In this document: positions 36,324 to 44,343 of the stretch, piece by piece
How the letters are laid out: each line of letters begins with the position of its first letter
Position numbering within the stretch: the first letter of the stretch is position 1
Assembly: GCA_964646815.1 (NCBI GenBank)
Contig: CAZYFH010000014.1
Coordinates: 1-64,000, forward strand
Length of the DNA: 64,000 bases
DNA from: CAZYFH01 sp964646815
GTDB taxonomy: Bacteria; Acidobacteriota; Vicinamibacteria; Vicinamibacterales; UBA8438
Direction of reading: 5' to 3'
Position numbers and translations under genes: made by a program
Notes under the pieces: model-generated
Database searches by the model: none
Seen by the model: the letters and a program-made list of their open reading frames with translations, nothing else
What the model was told of the DNA's origin: nothing

Positions 36324-36493
36324 AGCGGGAACGGATACAGTAGCCAGCTCAGGACCACGCCGGTCACCGCGAATCCGGCGAACACCACCGCGCCGAACCG
36401 CACCTGTTCCGCCGCCTCGTCCCGCAGGAGCGTCGCGAAGACGACTGAGACGCACACTGCGAAGAGAAGCATCAGGACGAAATGGCTGGCCAT
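36320..36493 (-). CDS. Small two-helix membrane protein, 57 residues
   Basis: A short gene that standard length cut-offs miss. ATG at 36493, TGA at 36322. The product has a hydrophobic helix at about residues 4-22 (FVLMLLFAVCVSVVFATLL), a short charged loop (RDEAAEQVRFG) and a second helix at about 33-55. Its stop overlaps the vanZ GTG by GTGA, and it lies 35 bp after the DUF6677-like gene. I do not recognise the family. The membrane topology and coupling support a real gene. Confidence 0.6.
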   Translation of the reverse strand: MASHFVLMLLFAVCVSVVFATLLRDEAAEQVRFGAVVFAGFAVTGVVLSWLLYPFPL

Positions 36494-36528
36494 GGAGGAA
36501 TCATTCGGCGGCGACGCACTCGGAGAGT

Positions 36529-36915
36529 CTATTTCCGCCCCACCGCGATATCGAACGCGTCGATGACCACGAGCATGTTGAGCAGGCCGGCCACGATGAG
36601 AAACGTGTTGCCGTACTCATAGGTGATAGCCACCACCCTACCATCTCCCAGGCCGAGCGCCCGGGCAAGAAAATAGGGCACGCCGATGCCGAGGTCAGCC
36701 GCGGCGGCCAAGGTCACGAATGGTTGCTCGAGGTCGAAGGGGAAGACGCGTCCCTCGAGCCACAACCCGACGCCAAACATGAACGGCAGCACCGCAAGAA
36801 AGATGGCGCCTTTGGGCAATCGCCCCAGCCACAGATGACCTGCTCCCGGAACAGCCCAGGCGATGGCGCAGATGAACGCCGCCGCTCCCGGTTGCGTGCC
36901 TCTTGTCCGATTCAT
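36529..36915 (-). CDS. DUF6677-like membrane protein
   Basis: A 128-residue hydrophobic protein with three to four helices. The N-terminal pattern AWAVPGAGHLWLGRLPKG is the Pro-Gly-x-Gly-x-x-x-x-G turn seen in TM2/DUF5683/DUF6677-type small membrane proteins. The assignment to DUF6677 is from memory and tentative. It sits between the DUF2085 gene (six bases upstream) and the 57-residue protein, in a membrane-protein cluster. Confidence 0.65.
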   Translation of the reverse strand: MNRTRGTQPGAAAFICAIAWAVPGAGHLWLGRLPKGAIFLAVLPFMFGVGLWLEGRVFPFDLEQPFVTLAAAADLGIGVPYFLARALGLGDGRVVAITYEYGNTFLIVAGLLNMLVVIDAFDIAVGRK

Positions 36916-36921
36916 CCCTTC

Positions 36922-37416
36922 TTAGTCTATCGTCCCGCCCAGTGTCAGTCCCACGATCCAGGCAACCGTCGCCCCCAGGGGGAGCGCAGCCACCGCGCGT
37001 ACGACGTCCGTGACCTGGACGACCCCGGCTGGCTCCGCGACGACGGTGACGGCGGTCGGGACAGCGGCGACGATCAGGACGGCGCGTAGCTGCCCCCAGC
37101 GCTTCGGCCGCCCCCCGCGTACGCCACTCCGCCGCAGCACCAGCGGCAGCGCAAGCAGCAACCCGAGCGGCGCGCCGGCATAGAGACCCGTACAGCGGGC
37201 GCAGACCGGAAACTGCGTCTCGTCGAGGTGGAACGACCTCGAGGCTTGCTGGTGGCACACTACGCTACCGGCAACGTAGGCGAGCGTCGCGCCCACGAAG
37301 AACGGCGCGGTCGGCGCCTCATGGGTCACGGCGTAGGGTGCGGCCACCAGCACAAACACCCAGAGCGCGGCAACGAGCATCAGACCGATGACGGCGCCCG
37401 TTCTTCTAGCGGTCAT
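36922..37416 (-). CDS. DUF2085 family membrane protein
   Basis: A 164-residue protein with four hydrophobic helices and the DUF2085 signature GSVVCHQQASRSFHLDETQFPVCARCTGLYAG, here noted as VCHQ...RSF and PVCARCTGLY, whose conserved Cys and His suggest a metal or redox site. Function unknown. The ATG at 37416 is chosen because the longer frame upstream runs into the spacer. First gene of the tightly spaced string leading to vanZ and ribH. Confidence 0.83.
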   Translation of the reverse strand: MTARRTGAVIGLMLVAALWVFVLVAAPYAVTHEAPTAPFFVGATLAYVAGSVVCHQQASRSFHLDETQFPVCARCTGLYAGAPLGLLLALPLVLRRSGVRGGRPKRWGQLRAVLIVAAVPTAVTVVAEPAGVVQVTDVVRAVAALPLGATVAWIVGLTLGGTID

Positions 37417-37457
37417 GAGTGGCCGGAACTCCTTGCATCTGAGTCGAGGTTCGTGAA

Positions 37458-37556
37458 GACAGCAGACGCGCACAACGCGCCTCGTGACCGCGGAGCGGGG
37501 CTCTCTCGGGGTCCCCGCGCAGCGGTTTCACGGGGACTTGGAATGAAGCCCGATCT
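37458..37556 (+). repeat. Intergenic repeat family, copy C
   Basis: About 99 bp between the DUF2085 gene and pfkB, reading gacagcagacgcgcac at the left and gaatgaagcccgatct at the right. It matches copy A over its whole length by eye, with the end palindrome partly degraded. Its right end lies four bases from the pfkB stop, as copy B does with ubiE. Confidence 0.75.
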
Positions 37557-37560
37557 GAAG

Positions 37561-38472
37561 CTAGAGGGCATCAAAGTGCGTAAGCCGCTTGAACTCCCCG
37601 AAGCGGCTCGTGATCTCGTCCTGTTCCAGCCTGAGGAGACGGCCCAACCCGAAGTCCTCGACCGAGAACGATGCCAGTGTTGACCCGGCGATAATGGCCT
37701 GCACGATCAGGTCGTCGGAGATCGCAGGGGCCGCGGCCAGATACCCGACTAATCCGCCGGCGAAGCTATCGCCCGCACCCGTCGGGTCTCGGACGTCCTC
37801 GAGCGGCAACCCGGGCACCGCGAAGAACCCGTCGTCTCGTGTCATCAAGACCCCATGCTCCCCGCGTTTGATGATCACGCGGGCGGGTCCTAAGGACTGT
37901 ATCGCGCGAGCCGCCTTGACAAGGTTGCCTTCACCGCTCAACTGGCGCGCCTCCTCGTCGTTGATGATCACCGCGTCGACTCGCCGCAGCACGGTGCGCA
38001 GCTCCGTCGGCGTGCCGTCGATCCAGTAGTTCATCGTATCGAGCGCCACGAACGTGGGTGCAGTGACCTGCTCGAGCACGTCGAGCTGAAGCGCGGGGTG
38101 GATGTTGGCCAGGAACACGATCGGGCTGGAGCGAAACGCCTCCGGGATGTGCGGCCGAAACGACTCGAACACGTTCAAGTGGGTGTAGATGGTCTTTCGC
38201 GTGTTCAAGTCCATTCCGTACTCACCCCGCCACCGGAACGTGTCGCCCGGCACGCGCTGCAACCCCTCCAGATCGATCCGGCGTCCACCGAACACCTGGA
38301 CATGCTCCTCGCCGAAATCGTCACCGACCACGCCAACGAGACGGACGTTCGTAAAGAACGATGCCGCAACGCTGAAGAACGTCGCTGCGCCGCCCACTAG
38401 ACGCGACGCCCCACCGAGCGGCGTGGTGACAGAATCGAATGCGACGGATCCAACGGTCAGGATGGGTTTCAC
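37561..38472 (-). CDS. PfkB-family carbohydrate/nucleoside kinase
   Basis: A 303-residue ribokinase-like kinase. The N-terminal GGxA-type substrate region is LVGGAATFFSVAASFF and the C-terminal ATP/anion-hole motif is DPTGAGDSFAGGLVG with the catalytic Asp. Sugar versus nucleoside specificity cannot be told from sequence. It lies 203 bp after mtnP on the same strand, so a nucleoside or 5-methylthioribose-linked salvage role is possible but unproven. Confidence 0.85.
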   Translation of the reverse strand: MKPILTVGSVAFDSVTTPLGGASRLVGGAATFFSVAASFFTNVRLVGVVGDDFGEEHVQVFGGRRIDLEGLQRVPGDTFRWRGEYGMDLNTRKTIYTHLNVFESFRPHIPEAFRSSPIVFLANIHPALQLDVLEQVTAPTFVALDTMNYWIDGTPTELRTVLRRVDAVIINDEEARQLSGEGNLVKAARAIQSLGPARVIIKRGEHGVLMTRDDGFFAVPGLPLEDVRDPTGAGDSFAGGLVGYLAAAPAISDDLIVQAIIAGSTLASFSVEDFGLGRLLRLEQDEITSRFGEFKRLTHFDAL

Positions 38473-38508
38473 GGATGCTCGTTTTCACCGCAGCGCCCGA
38501 AGATCCGG

Positions 38509-38543
38509 GGTTCACGGTTCCAGGTTCCAGGTTCCAGGTTCTC
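38509..38543 (+). repeat. Heptamer array ggttcca, five units
   Basis: Units are ggttcac, ggttcca (three identical copies) and ggttctc, in the pfkB-mtnP gap. Same family as 34135-34162. Confidence 0.8.
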
Positions 38544-38616
38544 GGCGACGGATTTGGGGGTGAAGGGGGTTCCTGCTGGAAGAAGCCGCGCGGCGCACAT
38601 CCTGTCGCACCGGCAA

Positions 38617-38644
38617 CCCTGCCCCCTGCCCCCTGACCCCTGAG
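38617..38644 (+). repeat. Heptamer array ccctgcc, four units
   Basis: Units are ccctgcc, ccctgcc, ccctgac and ccctgag. It is a second, unrelated seven-base array within the same 203-bp gap as the ggttcca array, between pfkB and mtnP. Nothing else is visible in this gap. Confidence 0.8.
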
Positions 38645-38675
38645 GCTGTGACAGCACGTCGATCACAATCTTTCC

Positions 38676-39542
38676 TTACCCAAGATACTCCCCCACGATT
38701 GGGGCCAGATCCCGCTTCGTCTCCTCAGGCACCGCGTCCGGACGCGTGATGATCGCTGTCTTCAGAGCGGTCGCGCACTCGCATCCGCGCTCGACCGGAA
38801 GCCTGGTCAGGAGGTCCCTCAGCGTGCGCTGGGCGGTCGACGCGTTCCGTTGCAGCGTCTCGACGATCATCTCGACGGTGACCCGGTCATGGTCCGGGTG
38901 CCAGCAGTCATAGTCGGTGACCAACGCCAGCGTGACGAAACAGATTTCCGCCTCCCGCGCGAGCTTCGCCTCCTGCAGATTGGTCATACCAATCACGTCC
39001 ATTTTCCACGACCGATACAGTCGCGACTCCGCCAACGTGGAAAACTGCGGGCCTTCCATGCACACGTAGGTCCCGCCACGATGGACGGTCGCCCCGACCG
39101 CTGTCGCCGCGTCTCCCGCGAGCGTGCTCAACGTCGGACAGAACGGGTGCGCGAGCGAAACGTGCGCAACTAGACCGCGTCCGAAGAAGGTGCTGATGCG
39201 GCCGCGGGTCCGATCTAGGAACTGGTCCGGCACGACGATGTCCTGCGGCCGATACCGCTCTTGCAGACTCCCGACCGCGCTGGCGGAGACGATCCACTCC
39301 ACACCGAGGGCCTTGAGCCCGAAGATGTTCGCGCGGAAATTGAGCTCGGTCGGCAGGATGTGATGACCAGCGCCGTGACGCGCCAAGAACGCTACGCGTT
39401 GTCCACCGAGCCTCCCGATGACATAGGGCGCCGACGGCTCGCCGAACGGCGTTGGCACCGTGCGCTCCTCCAGGTCGACGAGCTCCGCCATCTCGTAGAG
39501 TCCGCTGCCGCCGATGACGCCGATGCGAATGGGTTCGGACAC
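38676..39542 (-). CDS. mtnP: S-methyl-5'-thioadenosine phosphorylase
   Basis: Phosphorolyses methylthioadenosine to adenine and methylthioribose-1-phosphate in methionine salvage; 288 residues. PNP-fold motifs: IGVIGGSGLYEM, FLARHGAGHHILPTELNFRANI, GGTYVCMEGPQFSTLAES, GMTNLQEAKLAREAEI (MTAP-type substrate loop) and VTDYDCWHP. The Thr/Asp pattern fits MTA rather than plain purine nucleosides. In Acidobacteria-like organisms it may act on several 6-aminopurine nucleosides. Confidence 0.92.
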   Translation of the reverse strand: MSEPIRIGVIGGSGLYEMAELVDLEERTVPTPFGEPSAPYVIGRLGGQRVAFLARHGAGHHILPTELNFRANIFGLKALGVEWIVSASAVGSLQERYRPQDIVVPDQFLDRTRGRISTFFGRGLVAHVSLAHPFCPTLSTLAGDAATAVGATVHRGGTYVCMEGPQFSTLAESRLYRSWKMDVIGMTNLQEAKLAREAEICFVTLALVTDYDCWHPDHDRVTVEMIVETLQRNASTAQRTLRDLLTRLPVERGCECATALKTAIITRPDAVPEETKRDLAPIVGEYLG

Positions 39543-39605
39543 GATGGATGACGCACGGCGCGCCGTTCGCGCTACCCCGCGGGGTCGGCTCCGTTGCGCC
39601 TGAGC

Positions 39606-40010
39606 TTATCCTCTCTTTTCCTTCAGCTCCACCAGCACACCATGCGCGCTCGACGGGTGCACAAACGCGACGAGCGAGCCTTCCGCCCCTTCACGCGGGC
39701 TGCTGTCGATGAGTCGCGCACCACACGCCGCAAGCCGTTCCAGCGCGGCGCGGATGTCGTCGACCCTCAAGGTGATGTGATGCAGTCCGGGGCCCCGGCG
39801 CGACACGTATCGCCCGATGGGCGAGCTGTCGCTCGTGGCCTCGAGCAACTCGAGCGACGCCGATCCGACCCGAAGGAAATGTGCGCGGACACCCTGAGAC
39901 GGCACCTCTTCCGTCACCGCCACGTCGAGCCCGAGCGCGTCGGTGTAGAACCGCAGCGCCTCTGCGAGGTCGCCAACCGCGATCCCGATGTGATCGAGCG
40001 TTGCCTTCAT
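39606..40010 (-). CDS. mce: Methylmalonyl-CoA epimerase
   Basis: A 134-residue vicinal-oxygen-chelate protein that interconverts the epimers of methylmalonyl-CoA. Metal ligands fit the His of LDHIGIAV, the His of GLHHITLRV and the Glu of GVLVELKE. Two beta-alpha-beta-beta-beta modules are visible. It lies 82 bp after meaB, so the propionyl-CoA to succinyl-CoA route is represented, although the mutase itself is outside the window. Confidence 0.92.
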   Translation of the reverse strand: MKATLDHIGIAVGDLAEALRFYTDALGLDVAVTEEVPSQGVRAHFLRVGSASLELLEATSDSSPIGRYVSRRGPGLHHITLRVDDIRAALERLAACGARLIDSSPREGAEGSLVAFVHPSSAHGVLVELKEKRG

Positions 40011-40092
40011 GATTCTGCTGGTCCCATTCCGAGTTCAGGGAGGCGGCCGGCACCCGCCCGCCGAGCCTCCAGACGCGGGCCCGGCACCCTGT

Positions 40093-41022
40093 TCACGTCT
40101 CTGATCGCGGCCGTAGCACCATACCTAAGATCTCCTCGGCGGCGCCGTACGGGTCGCACCCGCCTTCCAGGACCCGCGCTACGGCAGCATCGATGGCATC
40201 GGACCCGACCGTGGTCAAGAAACCATCGGTCAAGGCGGTCCGCACCCGCACCCGCACGCGATCCCGATGGCGTCTTCCTCGATCCGACGTCATGTGCGCC
40301 ACATCGTCAATCGCTTGCGCCAGACCCGCGATACCGTCGCCGGTCGACGCCTGGGTCTTGAGCACCGGCGGCCATGCACCGGTGGCCGCGTCACGCAACG
40401 ACAACATCGCCTCAATCTCTGCGACCGCGCGATCTGCGCCATCCCGATCGGCCTTGTTCACGACAAAGATATCGGCGATCTCCATGATCCCGGCCTTGAG
40501 CGCTTGGACATCGTCGCCTGTGCCTGGCACCGTTACGACGACCGACGCGTCCGCGGTACCGGCGATGTCGACTTCCCCCTGCCCGACGCCGACGGTTTCG
40601 ACGACGACGATGTCCTTGCCCGCGGCCTCAAGCACCAGCACGGCGTCGCCGGTCGCCCGCGCTAGGCCGCCAAGATGTCCACGCGTCGCCATACTGCGAA
40701 CGTAGACGCCATCGTCCGCAGCGTGGGCCTGCATCCGGACGCGATCGCCGAGAATCGCTCCACCTGTGAAGGGGCTCGTCGGATCGACGGCAATGATACC
40801 CACGGTGCGCCCGGCCCGGCGCCATTCTGCGGTGAGTCGATCGACGAGCGTGCTCTTCCCAACCCCGGGGGCTCCCGTCAGACCCACGACCCGTGCACGT
40901 CCCGTGCTCCCGAAGAGACGGCCAACCAGCGGTGCGGCCGCGGGCGACTCGTTTTCGACGATGGAGAGGGCGCGCGCGATCGCCCGCTGCTCCCCGGCAA
41001 GTACACCCTCTGCAAGGTCCAT
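40093..41022 (-). CDS. meaB: Methylmalonyl-CoA mutase-associated GTPase MeaB (ArgK family)
   Basis: A G3E-family GTPase that guards and reloads the cobalamin cofactor of methylmalonyl-CoA mutase; 309 residues. Walker A GAPGVGKST, AVDPTSPFTGGAILGDRVRM, SMATRGHLGGLARAT, the switch region VVVETVGVGQGEVDIAG and NKAD for guanine recognition. Encoded directly upstream of the epimerase gene on the same strand. Confidence 0.95.
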   Translation of the reverse strand: MDLAEGVLAGEQRAIARALSIVENESPAAAPLVGRLFGSTGRARVVGLTGAPGVGKSTLVDRLTAEWRRAGRTVGIIAVDPTSPFTGGAILGDRVRMQAHAADDGVYVRSMATRGHLGGLARATGDAVLVLEAAGKDIVVVETVGVGQGEVDIAGTADASVVVTVPGTGDDVQALKAGIMEIADIFVVNKADRDGADRAVAEIEAMLSLRDAATGAWPPVLKTQASTGDGIAGLAQAIDDVAHMTSDRGRRHRDRVRVRVRTALTDGFLTTVGSDAIDAAVARVLEGGCDPYGAAEEILGMVLRPRSET

Positions 41023-41100
41023 GGCCTACCCCGACCAACCGACTCGAGACTGGCCGGCCGATGAACGGTACCGTGTCATCTGTGACAGGCGACTCACCCT

Positions 41101-41192
41101 GGAGCTCACATGTGTGGCGTCCGTAGCAACCCCTTCAGGCCTGCGAGAAGAGGCTGAAGCCTCGCCCTACATGGCCAACACACGTGAGCTCC
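41101..41192. repeat. 92-bp palindromic (REP-like) element
   Basis: The ends form an almost perfect 18-base inverted repeat: ggagctcacatgtgtggc at the left and gccaacacacgtgagctcc at the right. Inside are two smaller palindromic blocks, ccccttcaggcctgcg and aggctgaagcct. The element ends five bases before the stop of the broken acyl-CoA dehydrogenase and fills most of the gap to meaB. It could be a mobile palindromic unit or a strong hairpin between the two transcripts. Confidence 0.7.
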
Positions 41193-41196
41193 GGGA

Positions 41197-42347
41197 TTAG
41201 ACTGCCGCATCGAGATACCGTCGGGCGATCACGAGTCGCTGGATCTCACTGGTGCCTTCTCCGATGGTCATCAGTTTGACGTCGCGGAAGCACTTCTCCG
41301 CCGGATAGTCTTTCACGAACCCGTAACCGCCGTAGATCTGTACGCACTCCTCAGCGGCGCGCACCGCCACTTCGCTCGCGTAAAGTTTGGCCATGGACGA
41401 TTCGCGCGTCGTCTGACGCCCGCGGTCCTTCCGGTGGGCCGCCCGACATGTCAGCAGTCGGGCGGCCTCAATCCGAGTTGCCATTTCGGCGATCTTCCAC
41501 TGAATGGCCTAAAAGGACGCAATCGGCTGACCGAACTGCCGACGATCTGCCGCGTACCGACGCGTGGCTTCGAACGCGCCCTGCCCAGACCCACCGACAG
41601 CGCCGCGATGCCGATGCGACCGGCGTCCAGCACTTCAAGGGCATTGACAAACCCTTGACTTGCCGCCCCCAGCAGCGCGTCGGTGGAAACGTGGCAGTCC
41701 TCGAACCGCACCTCCGCCGTGTCGCTGGCGCGCATCCCCAGCTTGTTCTCCTTGCGACTCGGTATCATGCCGCTCGTGCCCTGTTCGACGACGAAGGCGG
41801 AGATCCCGTGATGCCACTGGCCGGGATCAGTGACCGCCATCACGACGGTGATGCCCGCCAGGCCGCCGTGTGTCGTGAACGTCTTCGCCCCGTTGAGCAC
41901 CCACCCGCCTGACACGGGCGTCGCAGTCGTCCGCGTCCCCCACCCGCATCGCTGCCGGCGGTCGGCTCGGTCAGGCCCCATGCACTCAGGATCTCGCCGC
42001 GTGCGAGCCGGGTCAGCAGCCGCGCTCGCTGGGACTCGGGGCCGAACATGTACAGGTGCGCGGCACAGAGTCCGTTGTGCGCGGCGACCGTCAGCGCAAT
42101 GGCGGGATCGACCCGGGCCAGTTCCTCGATACAGATGCAGTACTCGATCGCCGACATGCCAGCGCCGCCGTAGCGTTCGGGGAACTGGATGCCGAGCAAC
42201 CCGAGCTCGGCGAGCTTCGGTAGCAGATCGAGCGGAAACCGCTGGGCTTCATCCCACGTCCTAGACGTGCGGCGCAATCTCCCGTTCCGCAAACTCACGT
42301 ACCGCCCGCCGCGTGACGCGTTCGGCGTCGCTCGGCCGGAAGTCCAT
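41197..42347 (-). pseudogene. Acyl-CoA dehydrogenase, disrupted by three frameshifts and a stop codon
   Basis: Pieces in different frames add up to a normal-length (about 383-codon) acyl-CoA dehydrogenase. From the ATG at 42347: MDFRPSDAERVTRRAVREFA; frameshift near 42262; then WDEAQRFPLDLLPKLAELG to GLTEPTAGSDAG; frameshift in a G-run near 41940; then VSGGWVLNGAKTFTT to GIAALSVGLG; frameshift near 41583; an in-frame TAG at 41511-41509 in place of a Gln codon; then the C-terminal IYGGYGFVKDYPAEKCFRD to GEGTSEIQRLVIARRYL. Neighbouring genes are intact, so poor sequence quality is an unlikely cause. It would have donated electrons to ETF. Confidence 0.85.
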
Positions 42348-42506
42348 GGCGTCGGACTCTATCACACGGTTTTGACGCCGCCGGACGGTCGGGCATCATC
42401 GTGAAGGACGGTCCGAGCGACCCCATGCTCCCGCAGGGGCTGCTGAGCGCTGAGCCGGCGGCGGGTCGAGCTAAGTCTCGGCGCCTAAAGCGTCGATAAG
42501 ACACCC

Positions 42507-42989
42507 GTGAGCCGTCTGACGCGAACGGTGGTCGTTGGGGTGATGCTGACGGGTGTGGCGAGCCCGGCCCTTGCCGACGCCACCACGTTCATCGGACCCA
42601 ACCGCACGCCAGCGAATCGCATGACTCGGGGTGCGGCGCTCGGCCTCTCCCTTCTCGTCATCGGCTTCGAGTTCGAGTACTCCGACACCCCAGAGGACCG
42701 TAGCGCGAACGCGCCGTCGCTCAGATCCGGCATGTTCAACATGTTGGTGCAGACACCGGTGAGCATCTCGGGATTGCAGTTCTACGGTACGATCGGCGTC
42801 GGAGCATATCGCGAGCGCCTCGACGCGCAAGAAACGACGAACGTGGGGGGCAATGTCGGCGGTGGCGTGAAGATCTCGTTACTGGGGCCGCTCCGAGCAC
42901 GCATCGACTACCGCGTGTTCACGCTGCGCGGGTCGCCCCTTCATGACAGGCCGCAACGAATCTACGTCGGCCTCAATCTCGCGTTCTGA
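42507..42989 (+). CDS. Small outer-membrane beta-barrel-like protein, function unknown
   Basis: A 160-residue exported protein on the plus strand, GTG start. The signal peptide is MSRLTRTVVVGVMLTGVASPALA, cut before DATTF. The mature part is rich in Gly, aromatic and alternating hydrophobic residues (LQFYGTIGVGAYRERL, VGGGVKISLLG, ARIDYRVFTLRG) and ends in Phe (VGLNLAF), as outer-membrane barrels do. About eight strands are plausible. Divergent from the acyl-CoA dehydrogenase remnant. The 159-bp gap before it (42348-42506) shows no clear promoter. Confidence 0.65.
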   Translation: MSRLTRTVVVGVMLTGVASPALADATTFIGPNRTPANRMTRGAALGLSLLVIGFEFEYSDTPEDRSANAPSLRSGMFNMLVQTPVSISGLQFYGTIGVGAYRERLDAQETTNVGGNVGGGVKISLLGPLRARIDYRVFTLRGSPLHDRPQRIYVGLNLAF

Positions 42990-43011
42990 TCAACCGTTCA
43001 GCCGGGAGAGA

Positions 43012-43034
43012 CCCTGGTCATTCTGACCTTAGGG
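43012..43034. terminator. Hairpin between convergent genes, possible shared terminator
   Basis: ccctggtca, a ttc loop, then tgaccttaggg can pair with a two-base bulge between the convergent 42507-42989 and 43029-43541 genes. It overlaps the stop codon of the latter. No T-run on either side, so termination is uncertain. Confidence 0.35.
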
Positions 43035-43541
43035 CTCGGGTGGGAATCCCTCCAGGCGCTCCAGGTTCACGACGATCTGTCCGAGCCCAGGGGCGAACGC
43101 GCCCATGAAGGTATCGTAAAGCGTCTGCACCTGCGTGGGAAACTCCTCATTGAGGATGTCCGTCACAGCGTAATCGGCCCCTTCGACCACCGGGTCGATG
43201 AACGACACGTAGAGGACGCTGTTGCTCGGGCCCCGTTCCCGCGCTTTGTAGATCCGCCAACCCGCGGCCTGCTGTTGACGATCGGCGTCCTCGGTTACCA
43301 CCAGCGCCTCACCGAGTTTCTGCACGACGCTCTCGAAGTCGGTGACACCAGTAGCGCTGACATAGTTGAAAATCATGCCGACGCCGGCGTCCACGTCGAA
43401 CGAACGAGCCGACTGGGCCGCGGCGGTCCGCTGCGACAGGGCTAGGCCCACGACGATTCCCACCGCCACCGACGCGGCGATCGCGCCACCCGCCCACATG
43501 GGCCTGCAACTAAACCGCCGAGTCAAAGCTGCACGCGTCAT
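43029..43541 (-). CDS. Secreted or anchored protein of unknown function (paralogue 1)
   Basis: A 170-residue protein with a signal peptide or anchor (about 16-42, ending near TAAAQ) and a compact alpha+beta domain. I do not recognise the family. Features shared with the next gene are a DFESVVQKLGEALVV helix, GWRIYKA, YVSFIDPVVEGADY, and a helix around NEEFPTQVQTLYDTF. The pair seems to be a tandem duplication. Convergent with the small outer-membrane protein gene. Confidence 0.7.
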   Translation of the reverse strand: MTRAALTRRFSCRPMWAGGAIAASVAVGIVVGLALSQRTAAAQSARSFDVDAGVGMIFNYVSATGVTDFESVVQKLGEALVVTEDADRQQQAAGWRIYKARERGPSNSVLYVSFIDPVVEGADYAVTDILNEEFPTQVQTLYDTFMGAFAPGLGQIVVNLERLEGFPPEP

Positions 43542-43777
43542 GTGGTCAACCCTTCGACACCCCTCTGCGCACGCATCGCACCACTATACGCGAGGAGCTG
43601 ATCTTCTCTTGGTTAGAGACGGGCAGTCGGGCGCCGGCTGCCCTAGCTGCCGGTGGCTCTCCGACGCCGTGTTGCCGTGCGGGAGCACGCGCCGCGCAGC
43701 ACGGTCGATGGAGGACGCGGGCCGCCGCCCCCCCGCGGCACCGACGATCGGCGAATCGGTGTCTGGGCGTCGGCTTT

Positions 43778-44278
43778 CTAGAAGTCGGCGATGAGCTCGA
43801 GGTTCACCGGAAGCTGCTTGACCTGACCTTCCGTAAACGACGAGTTGTAGGCCTCGAAGAGCTCCTCAATCTCCTCCGGAAACGCCTCGTTCATGATGGT
43901 TGACGCCGCGTAGTTGGCGCCGCTGATGACCGGATCGATGAGCCACACGTATGGCACTGAGCCCTGACCGGTAAAATCCGCCCCGGCACGAAACACCTTC
44001 CACCCGCGGGCCTGCGCCTTGCGGTCGGTGTCCTCGTTCTCGCTTGCCTGCAGCGCGTCGCTGAGCTTCTGCATCACGCCTTCGTAGTCGGACGTCGCCG
44101 AGGGCTTGACAAAATGAAACATGAAGGCCGCGCTACCTGTAAACGTCGTTGTGGGCTGGGCCACCGCCTGATTCGAGGTGAGTAGCATCCCCAGCATCAC
44201 GCCCACGGCCAAGGTTGTCGCGAGTGCGCATCCCATCCAAATCCGTCCAGCCGACCGCTGCTTGCGAAATACCCACAT
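43778..44278 (-). CDS. Secreted protein of unknown function (paralogue 2)
   Basis: A 166-residue relative of the 43029-43541 product. N-terminal signal region MGCALATTLAVGVMLGML, cut near AVAQ, then DYEGVMQKLSDALQA, GWKVFRA, YVWLIDPVISGANY and NEAFPEEIEELFEAY. A strong aaggaggag ribosome site lies just before the ATG at 44278. The 236-bp spacer to paralogue 1 (43542-43777) shows only a GC-rich gggcag/ctgccc hairpin near 43620. Function unknown; the repeated one-domain layout might suit a small-ligand or periplasmic binding role. Confidence 0.72.
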   Translation of the reverse strand: MWVFRKQRSAGRIWMGCALATTLAVGVMLGMLLTSNQAVAQPTTTFTGSAAFMFHFVKPSATSDYEGVMQKLSDALQASENEDTDRKAQARGWKVFRAGADFTGQGSVPYVWLIDPVISGANYAASTIMNEAFPEEIEELFEAYNSSFTEGQVKQLPVNLELIADF

Positions 44279-44343
44279 GTCCTTCTCCTCCTTGACTCTT
44301 CGCCACCCAAATAAAAGCGGGGTACTTTACCGTACAGTCGCTC

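Noticed and set aside
38509..38644. CRISPR-like array
   Set aside because: Units are seven bases in direct tandem with no spacers, and there are no cas genes in the window.
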